From UBA12481 sp012523435 (GTDB taxonomy: Bacteria > Bacteroidota > Bacteroidia > Bacteroidales > UBA12481): a stretch of 25,782 nucleotides of DNA. Each line of letters opens with the position of its first letter. Within the stretch, counting starts at the first letter, position 1. Location of the stretch: contig JAQUCP010000027.1 in assembly GCA_028686135.1 (NCBI GenBank), positions 1 through 25,782 of the forward strand, given 5' to 3'. Positions 6,631 through 14,469 of the stretch are shown here, one piece after another. A program made the position numbers and the translations under genes. Under the pieces are notes generated by a model. The model did no database searches. It had not been told where the DNA came from and was given only the letters and a program-made list of their open reading frames with translations.

Positions 6631-9102
6631 ATGATGAAGCATTTACTAACGGCTATCCTGATCCTGGTCACGGGGCTATCGCTTCGGGCACAAGAATCGG
6701 CACCCTTCCCGCTCTACCCCGTGCCGGAAGCGTACTACCTGAAAAGCAACTCCACACTTCCGCATAAAGTGGATAACTCCACTCTTCCATTTTTCCCGCC
6801 AGTATTTAACCAATTTGGATATAGCTGCAACCAAGCCTCCAGTGTTGGCTATGTGTTCACCTATGAGATCAACCGGGCCCGAGGAGAGGCCGCTGATGCC
6901 CCTGAACGACTCTATTCGCCGGGGTTTACCTGGAACTTGACCAACAGCTCCAATTCAGGCATTGGAGTCAGCTATTTCGATAGCTATGAGATCGTCAAAG
7001 CCGCCGGAAATCCCAATAGCATCGATTACCCCTACTATCATACCCATACCGGAATCTGGATGTCGGGCTATGACCGTTACTACCGCGCTATGCAAAACAG
7101 GATCCTGGTGAACTACTCCATCCCCGTGGGAACGCCGGAAGGGTTGCGGATCTTCAAACATTACCTGCACGACCATCTCGATGGCAGCGCCGAGGGCGGA
7201 ATCGCCAGTTTTCAGATCTCCTCCGACGGTATCATCATGGATTTTGGCCGCGACCCCGAAACAAATCAAACCGTGCCAATAATCCGGTCGTACGGAGTGT
7301 ATGTCGGTCATGCAATGACCTTTGTGGGTTATAACGATTCAATCCGGGTCGATCTTAATAATGACGGATTGTTTACTAACGATCTGGATATCAACAATGA
7401 CGGGGTAGTGGATATGCGCGATTGGGAGGTCGGTGCGCTGCTCGCCGTTAACAGCTGGGGCGACTCATGGGGAAAAGAGGGTAAGTCGTATGTCCTCTAC
7501 AGCGTGCTGGCACGCCAAGGATACCAGGGCGGCATCTGGAACCGGTCGGTTCAGGTGTGTAAAGTCCTGGAGGAGTACCACCCGCAACTTACTATGCGCG
7601 TAGTCATGCGCCATGAGTCGCGCGAGAAGTTCCGCATCCTGGCCGGATGCTCAACCAACCCCGAGGATACCCAGCCTACACACTGGATCAATGTGCCCCT
7701 GTTTAAGTTCCAGGGCGGAGATAACCCCCTGCAAGATGTGGAAAACCATTCGGACCCCGACCGCTTTGAGTTTGGACTCGACCTGAGCGAACTCCTCACC
7801 TGGCTCAACCCTGCTCAGCCGGCCCGCTTTTTCCTGGTCGTGGAGGAGGATGACCCGCATAATGAGGCCGCCGGACGGGTGGATGAGATCTCCATCATCC
7901 ATTATGGAGAAGATACTACAGAAATAGTTGGAGATCAAAGAGATACACCTATTCAGAATAATACGCAAACCTACATCAGCGTGGTACGCAGCGTGGATTT
8001 TGATCCGGTGACGGTCGATCCACCGCTGAATAACCAATGCAGCCCGGGCGAGCCGTTCTCTGTTCAGCTGACTGCCAGCGGTGGAAAAGCACCGTATCGC
8101 TGGGAGCTGGTGAAAGATTATACCCAGGAGCCGTTTGTGTGCCAATATGAGCAGATCCTGGGCGACACCCTGTCCGATATTGATGAGGAGATCGAGTTTA
8201 CCCCGATCGAGCTGCCCTTCGATTTTCCGTTTTATGGCGAGACCTATCGCTCTCTAGTGGTCGATATCAACGGTAGTATCCATTTTGATAATGAATACGA
8301 CGGATATCCGTATGTCGTTGATGATGAGCTTGTTTATAGATCAGGGAAAAGCATCACCCCCTTGGGTGCCGATATCCAGGTGAATACCGATGGAGATCAT
8401 CTGGTGGTTCAGATCACCGATTCTGTGGCCTTGTTCCAGTGGAACGCTTCAGTCTATACCGGTTTTAAGGTCTATCCGGTGAAGGTGATGGCCTGCCTCT
8501 ATCCCAATGGCGTCATCGAATTTCTTTATGGTGACCGAGGCATTCCCCCTGAGGGAGATTATCCCTGGATTTCCGGTATCTCAAATGGCGATGGCCGGCT
8601 GTATAAGTATTCACAGATCCACGGAACCCGCATCACGTTCGAAAATTATGGCGTCCGGTTCAAGCCGCTGGATTACCCGGCTGATCTGCGGCTCACAGAT
8701 GATGGGCTGCTGACGGGAAGGGCGCAACTCGATAATCATATCTGGAAAATTCAGGTCAGAGCGACCGACCGGTACAGTCAGACTGCCTACGGCATCGTGC
8801 CTGTCACCACGATCGACTGGGAACAGACGGATCTTCTGATTCAGAACTATCCCAACCCGTTTAAGCAGATCACCACCATTGGCCTCCTGCTGGGTCAGGC
8901 TACCGATGTCACCTTAGAGATTTTTGACATCCGTGGCCGCCGCGTCAAGCAGCTGGCCAACCATATCCTCCCCGCCGGCGAACATCTCTTCAACTGGAAT
9001 GCCCGCGATGAGGAGAACCATGATGTCCTCCCCGGACTCTATTTCTACCGCCTTCGCACCCCCCAGGGGATCGAATCGGGTAAGATGATCCTAATTAAAT
9101 AG
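6631..9102 (+). CDS. T9SS-secreted papain-like cysteine protease with Ca-loop insert
   Basis: About 823 residues. Of two adjacent ATGs (6631, 6634) the first is used; both lead into a signal peptide (MKHLLTAILILVTG...LRAQ). Residues about 55-300 form a C1 papain-like domain: Gln61 (NQFGYS), Cys66 (SCNQASSVGY), His227 (GHAMTFVGYND) and Asn274 (AVNSWGDSWGKEG). Between His and Asn lie two EF-hand/dockerin-like loops (residues 241-264, DLNNDGLFTNDLD and DINNDGVVDMRD). After a beta domain of unknown family (about 349-425) comes an Ig-like He_PIG fold split around a nidogen-like insert (about 523-679, LPFDFPFYGETY). The C-terminus (735-823) is a T9SS type A sorting domain of the YPNPF...WNARD...YFYRL...KMILIK form. 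It is a paralogue of the protease at 1-2208. Export by T9SS and surface or extracellular proteolysis are inferred. Confidence 0.9.
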   Translation: MMKHLLTAILILVTGLSLRAQESAPFPLYPVPEAYYLKSNSTLPHKVDNSTLPFFPPVFNQFGYSCNQASSVGYVFTYEINRARGEAADAPERLYSPGFTWNLTNSSNSGIGVSYFDSYEIVKAAGNPNSIDYPYYHTHTGIWMSGYDRYYRAMQNRILVNYSIPVGTPEGLRIFKHYLHDHLDGSAEGGIASFQISSDGIIMDFGRDPETNQTVPIIRSYGVYVGHAMTFVGYNDSIRVDLNNDGLFTNDLDINNDGVVDMRDWEVGALLAVNSWGDSWGKEGKSYVLYSVLARQGYQGGIWNRSVQVCKVLEEYHPQLTMRVVMRHESREKFRILAGCSTNPEDTQPTHWINVPLFKFQGGDNPLQDVENHSDPDRFEFGLDLSELLTWLNPAQPARFFLVVEEDDPHNEAAGRVDEISIIHYGEDTTEIVGDQRDTPIQNNTQTYISVVRSVDFDPVTVDPPLNNQCSPGEPFSVQLTASGGKAPYRWELVKDYTQEPFVCQYEQILGDTLSDIDEEIEFTPIELPFDFPFYGETYRSLVVDINGSIHFDNEYDGYPYVVDDELVYRSGKSITPLGADIQVNTDGDHLVVQITDSVALFQWNASVYTGFKVYPVKVMACLYPNGVIEFLYGDRGIPPEGDYPWISGISNGDGRLYKYSQIHGTRITFENYGVRFKPLDYPADLRLTDDGLLTGRAQLDNHIWKIQVRATDRYSQTAYGIVPVTTIDWEQTDLLIQNYPNPFKQITTIGLLLGQATDVTLEIFDIRGRRVKQLANHILPAGEHLFNWNARDEENHDVLPGLYFYRLRTPQGIESGKMILIK

Positions 9103-9108
9103 ATCCAA

Positions 9109-9123
9109 CCACACGGAGTGTGG
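9109..9123. terminator. Hairpin between convergent protease and ispD
   Basis: CCACAC and GTGTGG form a perfect 6-bp stem around GGA, in the 36-base space between two convergent stops. On the minus strand it is followed by a loosely T-rich run, but there is no strict T tract. Confidence 0.4.
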
Positions 9124-9138
9124 GTAATCGATTGTTAA

Positions 9139-9810
9139 TCAGCTAAATGAAAGAGAATGCAAGGCTTGCGCCATCGGCAAATCAACCGGTTGGGTGATCT
9201 TGATGTTACTCTTGGAACCCAGCGACAGATGCACCGGATTGCCGGCTCTTTCCCACACCGTGGCATCATCTGTAAAGCTGGGATCATAATCCTGAACATA
9301 AGCCAGCTTGAGCTTCCGCAGGTCAAAGATCTGCGGCGTCTGAATAATCTTGACACACGAGCGGTCTAATACCCGGTTGCCCTGATCATCAGCCCACCGG
9401 AGCGAATCCCCCGGAGAAATCGCCGGAACAGCATTCGAAAAAGCCGCCGCCTCTGCCACCAGCTGCGTGATCATCGAAACCTGAACTAACGGCCTTACCC
9501 CATCGTGAATAGCTACAAGTCCTTCACCGTCAACGTTTTCAAGGCCATTCTGCACCGAATGAAAACGTGTCTCTCCGCCCGACACAATATCGTGCGACTC
9601 GCGAAAGTGATACTCCCGGCAGAGTGACTGCCAATTGTCGATCTCATCATCCGGCAACACTACCGTCACCGGAACTTGCGGATCATACCTCCTGAACGCT
9701 ACGATCGAATGCATCAGCAGTGGCTTGCCCGCCAGCAGTAAAAACTGCTTGGGTACCTCCGATTCCATCCGCAAACCCTTCCCTCCGGCTACTATAACAA
9801 CTTGTAACAT
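9139..9810 (-). CDS. ispD: 2-C-methyl-D-erythritol 4-phosphate cytidylyltransferase
   Basis: 223 residues, the normal IspD length. It joins CTP and methylerythritol phosphate in the non-mevalonate isoprenoid pathway and is cytoplasmic. Family motifs appear in order: the nucleotide loop AGGKGLRM (residues 8-15), PKQF (20-23), SGGETRFHSVQNGL (77-90), HDGVRP (102-107), QTPQIF (157-162), TDDATVWE (180-187) and SNIKITQPVDL (201-211). The ATG lies 6 bases after the acyl-CoA synthetase stop, so the two are almost certainly co-transcribed. It is the last gene of the minus-strand unit starting at 14378. The substrate-binding motifs favour IspD over other GT-A cytidylyltransferases such as TarI, though a TarI-like role cannot be fully excluded by eye. 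Confidence 0.93.
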   Translation of the reverse strand: MLQVVIVAGGKGLRMESEVPKQFLLLAGKPLLMHSIVAFRRYDPQVPVTVVLPDDEIDNWQSLCREYHFRESHDIVSGGETRFHSVQNGLENVDGEGLVAIHDGVRPLVQVSMITQLVAEAAAFSNAVPAISPGDSLRWADDQGNRVLDRSCVKIIQTPQIFDLRKLKLAYVQDYDPSFTDDATVWERAGNPVHLSLGSKSNIKITQPVDLPMAQALHSLSFS

Positions 9811-9816
9811 AGTTTA

Positions 9817-11466
9817 TTACTTGTACAGGTATCGTTTGATACTTTTCTTTGGCGTTTTTTCAAATTCAGCATCAAAGATCTCCATAGCAGTGATCTGCAT
9901 GTACTTAGGCAGCTTATTATTGATCGAAATACGGTTCTTGTCCATCAAATCGTCCAGGTCTTCTTTGGTGAGCTGGTTGGCTGTCATGTACTCCGGATCG
10001 CTGTGCACCAAAGCCACCAGCTTGTGGTTCCGGTCAACGACTACCGATTCGGTGATGCCCGGCATATTGTTGAGCCTCGACTCGATCTCTTCGGGGTAGA
10101 TATTCTGCCCCGATGGGCCCAAAATCATGTTCTTGCTCCGGCCTTTGATGTAGATGTAATGATCCTTGTCGAAGACACCCAGATCGCCCGTGCGCAGCCA
10201 GCCATCTTCCGTCAGCGTGGCATTCGTGGCTTCTGGATTCTTGTAATACTCCACCATCACATTGTCACCCTTCACCATGATCTCACCAATCTCTTGATAG
10301 GGATCAAACGAGTCGATCTTCATCTCCAAGGTATCTACCGGGCGACCGGATGAGCCATTACGATGATATTTCCAGCCGGCATAGCTGATCAACGGACCGC
10401 ACTCAGTCATGCCATACCCAATGGCAAATTTGAATCCGATGCTCTTCAAAAACCGCTCTACTTCGGGGTTCAGAGCCGCTCCACCCATCACCACTTCGCG
10501 GAACTGGCCGCCGAACGTCTGTACCAGGGTTTCGCGTATCTTCTTGCGAATCACACTGTTAATACCAGGGATTGCCAGCAGCACCTTCATAACCGGCTTT
10601 TTGATCTTCGGCTTGATGCGCCCATTGTAGATCTTCTCCATGAGCAGCGGTACCAGCATGATCAGGTTCGGCTTGATCTCAGCAAAAGCTTTGACAATGA
10701 TCGCCGGCGACGGGATCTTGCCTAACATGGTGATATGACATCCCAACGAGGTGGGGAAGATAAAATCGAAGGCGCAACCAAAGGTGTGAGCCAGCGGCAG
10801 CATCGCCAGGATGCGGTTGCCAGCCTCCAAAGGCATGTTTTTCTGAGCATAATCCAGGTTGGCCATGAAGGAGCGGTGGGTGAGTACCACACCCTTGGAA
10901 AAACCTGCCGTGCCAGAGGTGTAATTGATGGTCACCAGATCCTCCGCCGTTACCTTGGGCAACACAAAATCCGCCGGCTGAAAGCCTTTCGGATACCGTG
11001 CATCAAAAGCCTCCTGGATATTGGCCATGTCCTCCTTTAACCCCTCCTCTTTGGCAAACACCAAGCTGAAATCTTTCAGATTGACCATCGCACGTACCCT
11101 GGGCAGCTTCGTCACATCAATGCCCGGAATATACTCCTCAGAGATGAACAGCACCTCCGATTCGGAGTGCTCGACAATATGCATCACATCATCCCGGTGG
11201 AAATCAGGAAGTATCGGAACAATCACCGCTCCATTGAGGATGGTTGATATGTACGCTATCGCCCAGTTGCGGGAGTTCTTGCCCAACAACGCTACCTTGG
11301 AACCAATGCCAATGCCGTGCTTCTCAAAGATCATCCCAAACCGGATAACCTTCTCCGCTACATCTTTGTACAGATAGGTGTCGCCCTGATAATCGGAATA
11401 GGCATTCTTTTCCCAGTTATCACGAATACCGGCAGCTACCGTTTCAGTGAAATTACGTGTAATCAT
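9817..11466 (-). CDS. Long-chain acyl-CoA synthetase (AMP-forming)
   Basis: 549 residues, in the range of the FadD-like adenylate-forming family, which activates fatty acids with ATP and CoA. The phosphate loop TSGTAGFSKGVVLTH (183-197), the GYGMTECGPL motif, the GWLRTGDLG motif with its ribose-binding Asp, the hinge region GRSKNMI, and the C-terminal catalytic lysine region (KTPKKSIKRYLYK) are all visible. No signal peptide or membrane segment is seen. The gene starts 19 bases after the TlpA-like gene and ends 6 bases before ispD, inside a four-gene unit. The exact acyl substrate cannot be read from sequence; a long-chain fatty acid is the usual assignment for this form. Confidence 0.9.
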   Translation of the reverse strand: MITRNFTETVAAGIRDNWEKNAYSDYQGDTYLYKDVAEKVIRFGMIFEKHGIGIGSKVALLGKNSRNWAIAYISTILNGAVIVPILPDFHRDDVMHIVEHSESEVLFISEEYIPGIDVTKLPRVRAMVNLKDFSLVFAKEEGLKEDMANIQEAFDARYPKGFQPADFVLPKVTAEDLVTINYTSGTAGFSKGVVLTHRSFMANLDYAQKNMPLEAGNRILAMLPLAHTFGCAFDFIFPTSLGCHITMLGKIPSPAIIVKAFAEIKPNLIMLVPLLMEKIYNGRIKPKIKKPVMKVLLAIPGINSVIRKKIRETLVQTFGGQFREVVMGGAALNPEVERFLKSIGFKFAIGYGMTECGPLISYAGWKYHRNGSSGRPVDTLEMKIDSFDPYQEIGEIMVKGDNVMVEYYKNPEATNATLTEDGWLRTGDLGVFDKDHYIYIKGRSKNMILGPSGQNIYPEEIESRLNNMPGITESVVVDRNHKLVALVHSDPEYMTANQLTKEDLDDLMDKNRISINNKLPKYMQITAMEIFDAEFEKTPKKSIKRYLYK

Positions 11467-11485
11467 AGCTTAGTTGTTTCGGTTT

Positions 11486-12586
11486 CTATTTGATCAGCTT
11501 GGCCAGCTCTTTCTCCAGCTCTTCACCACGGAGATTCCGGCCGACGATCTTTCCTTTTTTGTCGATCAGCAGGTTGGCCGGAATAGCCCGGATGCCATAC
11601 TGCTTGGCTACTTCATTATCCCAATATTTCAGGTCAGACACCTGTGTCCAGGTCAGCTTGTCGTCCGCAATAGCCTTCAACCAGGCATCCCGGTCACGGT
11701 CGAGCGATACGCCTAACACCGTGAATCCTTTTTTCTGATATTTTTCGTACGCCTTCACCACATTCGGGTTCTCGCCGCGACAGGGGCCGCACCAGGCAGC
11801 CCAAAAGTCGAGCAGCACATATTTGCCCCGAAAGTCGCTCAGCTTGACCGGCTTACCGTCGGGATCATTCTGGGTAAAGTCGGGCGCGATGACGCCTACA
11901 GCCGTCAATTTCATCTTCTCCAGCGTCTCACGGGCACTGGCGACATACTTATGGTCTTTCAGTTTCGCCGGGATGGCATTCACCACCGATTCCATCTGCG
12001 CGGGGGTTTTGATGTTGTAGGAGATGGTGTTCAGCAGGTAGGCAGCTACCGGAACGGTAGCATTTGCTTTCAGGAATCCAATCTTCTCTTCCAGCTGAAT
12101 ATCCCGCAGATCGTCCATCTGGGTCATCAGTTTTTTCGCCTGAGCTTCGCGGCCATCTTTGTTGGCTTGACTGTACTCCTGACTGAGTGGGCGCATCACT
12201 TCGGATTGGCCCCGGTTCATGGATAACCATTTCTGATAAACTTCTTGGTTTGGACCCCCGGTTATCTTGGCTTCCATCAGGTTGTCGGATTTCCCGTTGA
12301 TGGTAAACAGTGTATTTTCCATATAGAGCTGGATGCCGCCCCGCGCACCTTCCAAACGGAGGTAGTAGAGGTCGGGCTCGATGATCTTGCCACTGATCTT
12401 AAATGTTCCGTCGGTGGAGATGCCGCTGCTGTACTTGGTTGCATAACGGCCTGATTCTCTGAGCTGAAGCTCGGCTTTACCACCTTTGAGGCCTTCAATT
12501 TTTCCCTCAATCGTGAAGGTCTGGGCCATTGTTACACCTGCTGTCAGGAGTAATATGGCAAACATTGATAAAAGATGTTTTTTCAT
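11486..12586 (-). CDS. TlpA-like thiol-disulfide oxidoreductase with DUF4369 domain
   Basis: 366 residues. A signal peptide (MKKHLLSMFAILLLTAGVTMAQ) sends it to the periplasm. Residues about 24-115 resemble the DUF4369 beta domain common in Bacteroidota (FTIEGKIEGLKGGKAEL). A helical linker follows, then an AhpC/TSA-type thioredoxin fold (about 232-366) with the redox centre WCGPC at 265-269, the downstream GIRAIPANLLIDKKGKI cis-Pro segment, and GVSLDRDRDAW. It probably reduces or reshuffles periplasmic disulfides; the partner is unknown. Only 31 bases separate it from the upstream lipoprotein gene and 19 from the acyl-CoA synthetase gene downstream, so it sits in one transcription unit. Confidence 0.92.
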   Translation of the reverse strand: MKKHLLSMFAILLLTAGVTMAQTFTIEGKIEGLKGGKAELQLRESGRYATKYSSGISTDGTFKISGKIIEPDLYYLRLEGARGGIQLYMENTLFTINGKSDNLMEAKITGGPNQEVYQKWLSMNRGQSEVMRPLSQEYSQANKDGREAQAKKLMTQMDDLRDIQLEEKIGFLKANATVPVAAYLLNTISYNIKTPAQMESVVNAIPAKLKDHKYVASARETLEKMKLTAVGVIAPDFTQNDPDGKPVKLSDFRGKYVLLDFWAAWCGPCRGENPNVVKAYEKYQKKGFTVLGVSLDRDRDAWLKAIADDKLTWTQVSDLKYWDNEVAKQYGIRAIPANLLIDKKGKIVGRNLRGEELEKELAKLIK

Positions 12587-12617
12587 TTATTTAAGATTGA
12601 TTTGGTGCCGAAGGTAA

Positions 12618-14378
12618 TCATTTTCTCTCGGAGCCAATCTCCCAGGGTTCTTCTACTTCCCAGTTGGCTTTCAGGTTGATATCTTTACTGAATATCAGCA
12701 CTTTCTCCGGCTGCAGACCCTTCAAATACCGGCCAGTATCCCACCGACCGTTGCGGTTGCTGTCGAGGATGATCCGGGCGGTATATTTCCCTGGATTGAG
12801 CATCCGAAATGTCACCGTGGCAGCTCCTTCTACCACCTGCGAGGCAACCACCCGCCCCCCCGCACCGATGACCTCCACCACACCCGCCCCCTCGAGACCG
12901 GTGATCGTGAAGATCAGCGAGGCAAATTGATCAGGTCCCTTCACCGTGAAGTTCATCCGTAGGCTGTCACTCTCCAGCCCACGGTAGCTGGTGAACGCCC
13001 CGGGCAACGCCAGCAAGGTATAACTGCTGTCGGACAGCAGCGAGGCTGCTAACCTGACTTGCCGGGGATGAGTCCAGATGCTGGATAAATTATTGAATGC
13101 CAGCCCTTTAATGGTGTCCGCTGCCAGCATAAAGTCAACCGCCCGGGCCACGGAGTCTTGCCCGATGCTTAGGGTAATGCGCGACGTGTCGATCCGGGCA
13201 AAGGGTAGGGTGGTGTTCAGAATCACCGGCTGGTCGTAGCTGACAGACCGGCTTCTTTCCAGAGGTGAGGAGAGGACGAAACTCTTCTTTGCGGCGGCGG
13301 TGGAGCGTGCGGGGGGGCGGTAAGTGAGCCGCAGCGTATCAGTCTTCATAACCGGACGTTCCAGCGAGTCGAACGATGGAAAAGTTACTGTGGCCCGTAA
13401 GGTATCGCGATTGCCAAACAGCGTGTCGGTGATCCAAAAATCCAACGTGTCGGGATCGCCATACCATTCCGGAATCAATGGTAAATCGGATGGTTCTATG
13501 TCTTTGAAATCCAGTCTGATAGAATCGATTCCCTGATTTATCAGCAGCCGGACCTGATCGCGACCGGGCCGCTCGGCGCCGGCGAGGTAACGCGTGGGAC
13601 GCTCTTCGGTAAAGAGGCGCAACAGCAGATCATCAGGCAAAAAGCGCTGCCTGGGAAGTGCCGGCAGCGTGTCGGTAGAGTCCCTCGGAGCGAACTCCTC
13701 CAATTCTACCCGCGGCCGTACCAGCGTGTCGAGAAAAGCAATGGCCTCGGTGGGCTGATCAAAGAGAAAATTGTTGTTGCCATCTTTCAACGCAAAGAGC
13801 AGATAATCACCTTCGGCCAAATTCAGGAGGGTGAATTTCCCCTCTTTGTCGGTCTTGGAGATGTATAACGGCAACTCTTTCATCGGCAGGGAATCGGAGC
13901 CCGGCGGATACAACATCACCACCACCTCAGTGGCCGACTTGCCGTCAAAGGCCTGCACCACCTGACCCGCCATCTGCAGCGAATCAAGGGTATCTCCGGT
14001 GGAAAAGACAAACTGGAAATTGTCGAGCGGATTGCCCTCGTTGAGATCCACCAAGGCATCACCGAAGTTGAGCGCATAGGTACGATCGGGCTGGAGCGTG
14101 TCGATCAGCTTGATTTCCAGAGTCTTACCTTTGATTTTGAATTCCGGCCGACTCTTCATCGGTGGAGAGACCACCAGCTTCTGACGGATATTTTTCAGCT
14201 CAAAATACTCATCAAAGGTGATGACAATCCGGTCGCCCGTGAACCGAGTGGAGAAATTCTCCGGAACACTGGCTAACACCTTGGGCGGCTCTTCATCCTT
14301 GGGTCCCCCGGTGGGCGACCCGATGCGGGCACAGGCACAGGCTGCCACAATCAACACCAACGCAAACTTTTGCTTCAT
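12618..14378 (-). CDS. Ig-like (SbsA/Big_5) domain lipoprotein
   Basis: 586 residues. A short hydrophobic N-terminus ends in a lipobox-like VAAC (Cys14, with a second Cys at 16), followed by ARIGSPTGGPKDE, a start widely seen in Bacteroidota lipoproteins of this type. Residues about 30-115 match a bacterial Ig-like (SbsA/Big_5) domain (PENFSTRF, IVITFDEYF, LQPDRTYALNFGDALVD). A carboxypeptidase-regulatory-like beta segment follows (GKFTLLNLAEGDYLLFALKD). The C-terminal part has another beta domain with a Ca-loop-like DSNRNGRWD. It is a predicted envelope lipoprotein; its job is unknown. It heads the minus-strand unit down to ispD, with a consensus -7 box just upstream. Confidence 0.85.
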   Translation of the reverse strand: MKQKFALVLIVAACACARIGSPTGGPKDEEPPKVLASVPENFSTRFTGDRIVITFDEYFELKNIRQKLVVSPPMKSRPEFKIKGKTLEIKLIDTLQPDRTYALNFGDALVDLNEGNPLDNFQFVFSTGDTLDSLQMAGQVVQAFDGKSATEVVVMLYPPGSDSLPMKELPLYISKTDKEGKFTLLNLAEGDYLLFALKDGNNNFLFDQPTEAIAFLDTLVRPRVELEEFAPRDSTDTLPALPRQRFLPDDLLLRLFTEERPTRYLAGAERPGRDQVRLLINQGIDSIRLDFKDIEPSDLPLIPEWYGDPDTLDFWITDTLFGNRDTLRATVTFPSFDSLERPVMKTDTLRLTYRPPARSTAAAKKSFVLSSPLERSRSVSYDQPVILNTTLPFARIDTSRITLSIGQDSVARAVDFMLAADTIKGLAFNNLSSIWTHPRQVRLAASLLSDSSYTLLALPGAFTSYRGLESDSLRMNFTVKGPDQFASLIFTITGLEGAGVVEVIGAGGRVVASQVVEGAATVTFRMLNPGKYTARIILDSNRNGRWDTGRYLKGLQPEKVLIFSKDINLKANWEVEEPWEIGSERK

Positions 14379-14400
14379 CGGCCTCTGTTAAGTCAACAGT

Positions 14401-14408
14401 CAAAATTA
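14401..14408 (-). promoter_or_regulatory. -7 box for the lipoprotein-tlpA-acsL-ispD unit
   Basis: On the minus strand this reads TAATTTTG, an exact TAnnTTTG, about 22 bases before the lipoprotein ATG. No clear -33 TTTG was found at the expected spacing. Confidence 0.5.
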
Positions 14409-14417
14409 CCGTTTCTA

Positions 14418-14447
14418 TTGTTATCTCCTTGCTTTTCGTTTATTTTG
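14418..14447 (+). promoter_or_regulatory. Likely promoter of coiled-coil protein gene
   Basis: TTG at 14418-14420 and TTATTTTG at 14440-14447 (one mismatch to TAnnTTTG) are spaced 19 bases apart. The start site would fall near 14454, giving a leader of about 16 bases. Confidence 0.4.
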
Positions 14448-14456
14448 CAGATGATT

Positions 14457-14462
14457 AAGGAG
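14457..14462 (+). promoter_or_regulatory. Strong Shine-Dalgarno site
   Basis: AAGGAG lies 7 bases before the ATG at 14470. This is a canonical Shine-Dalgarno site, uncommon in Bacteroidota, and it fixes the start. Confidence 0.6.
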
Positions 14463-14469
14463 TATTGTT

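Noticed and set aside
6516..6671. Longer N-terminus for the SprB-repeat gene from the ATG at 6671
   Set aside because: It would precede the signal peptide with charged non-signal sequence and overlap the divergent protease's promoter and start.
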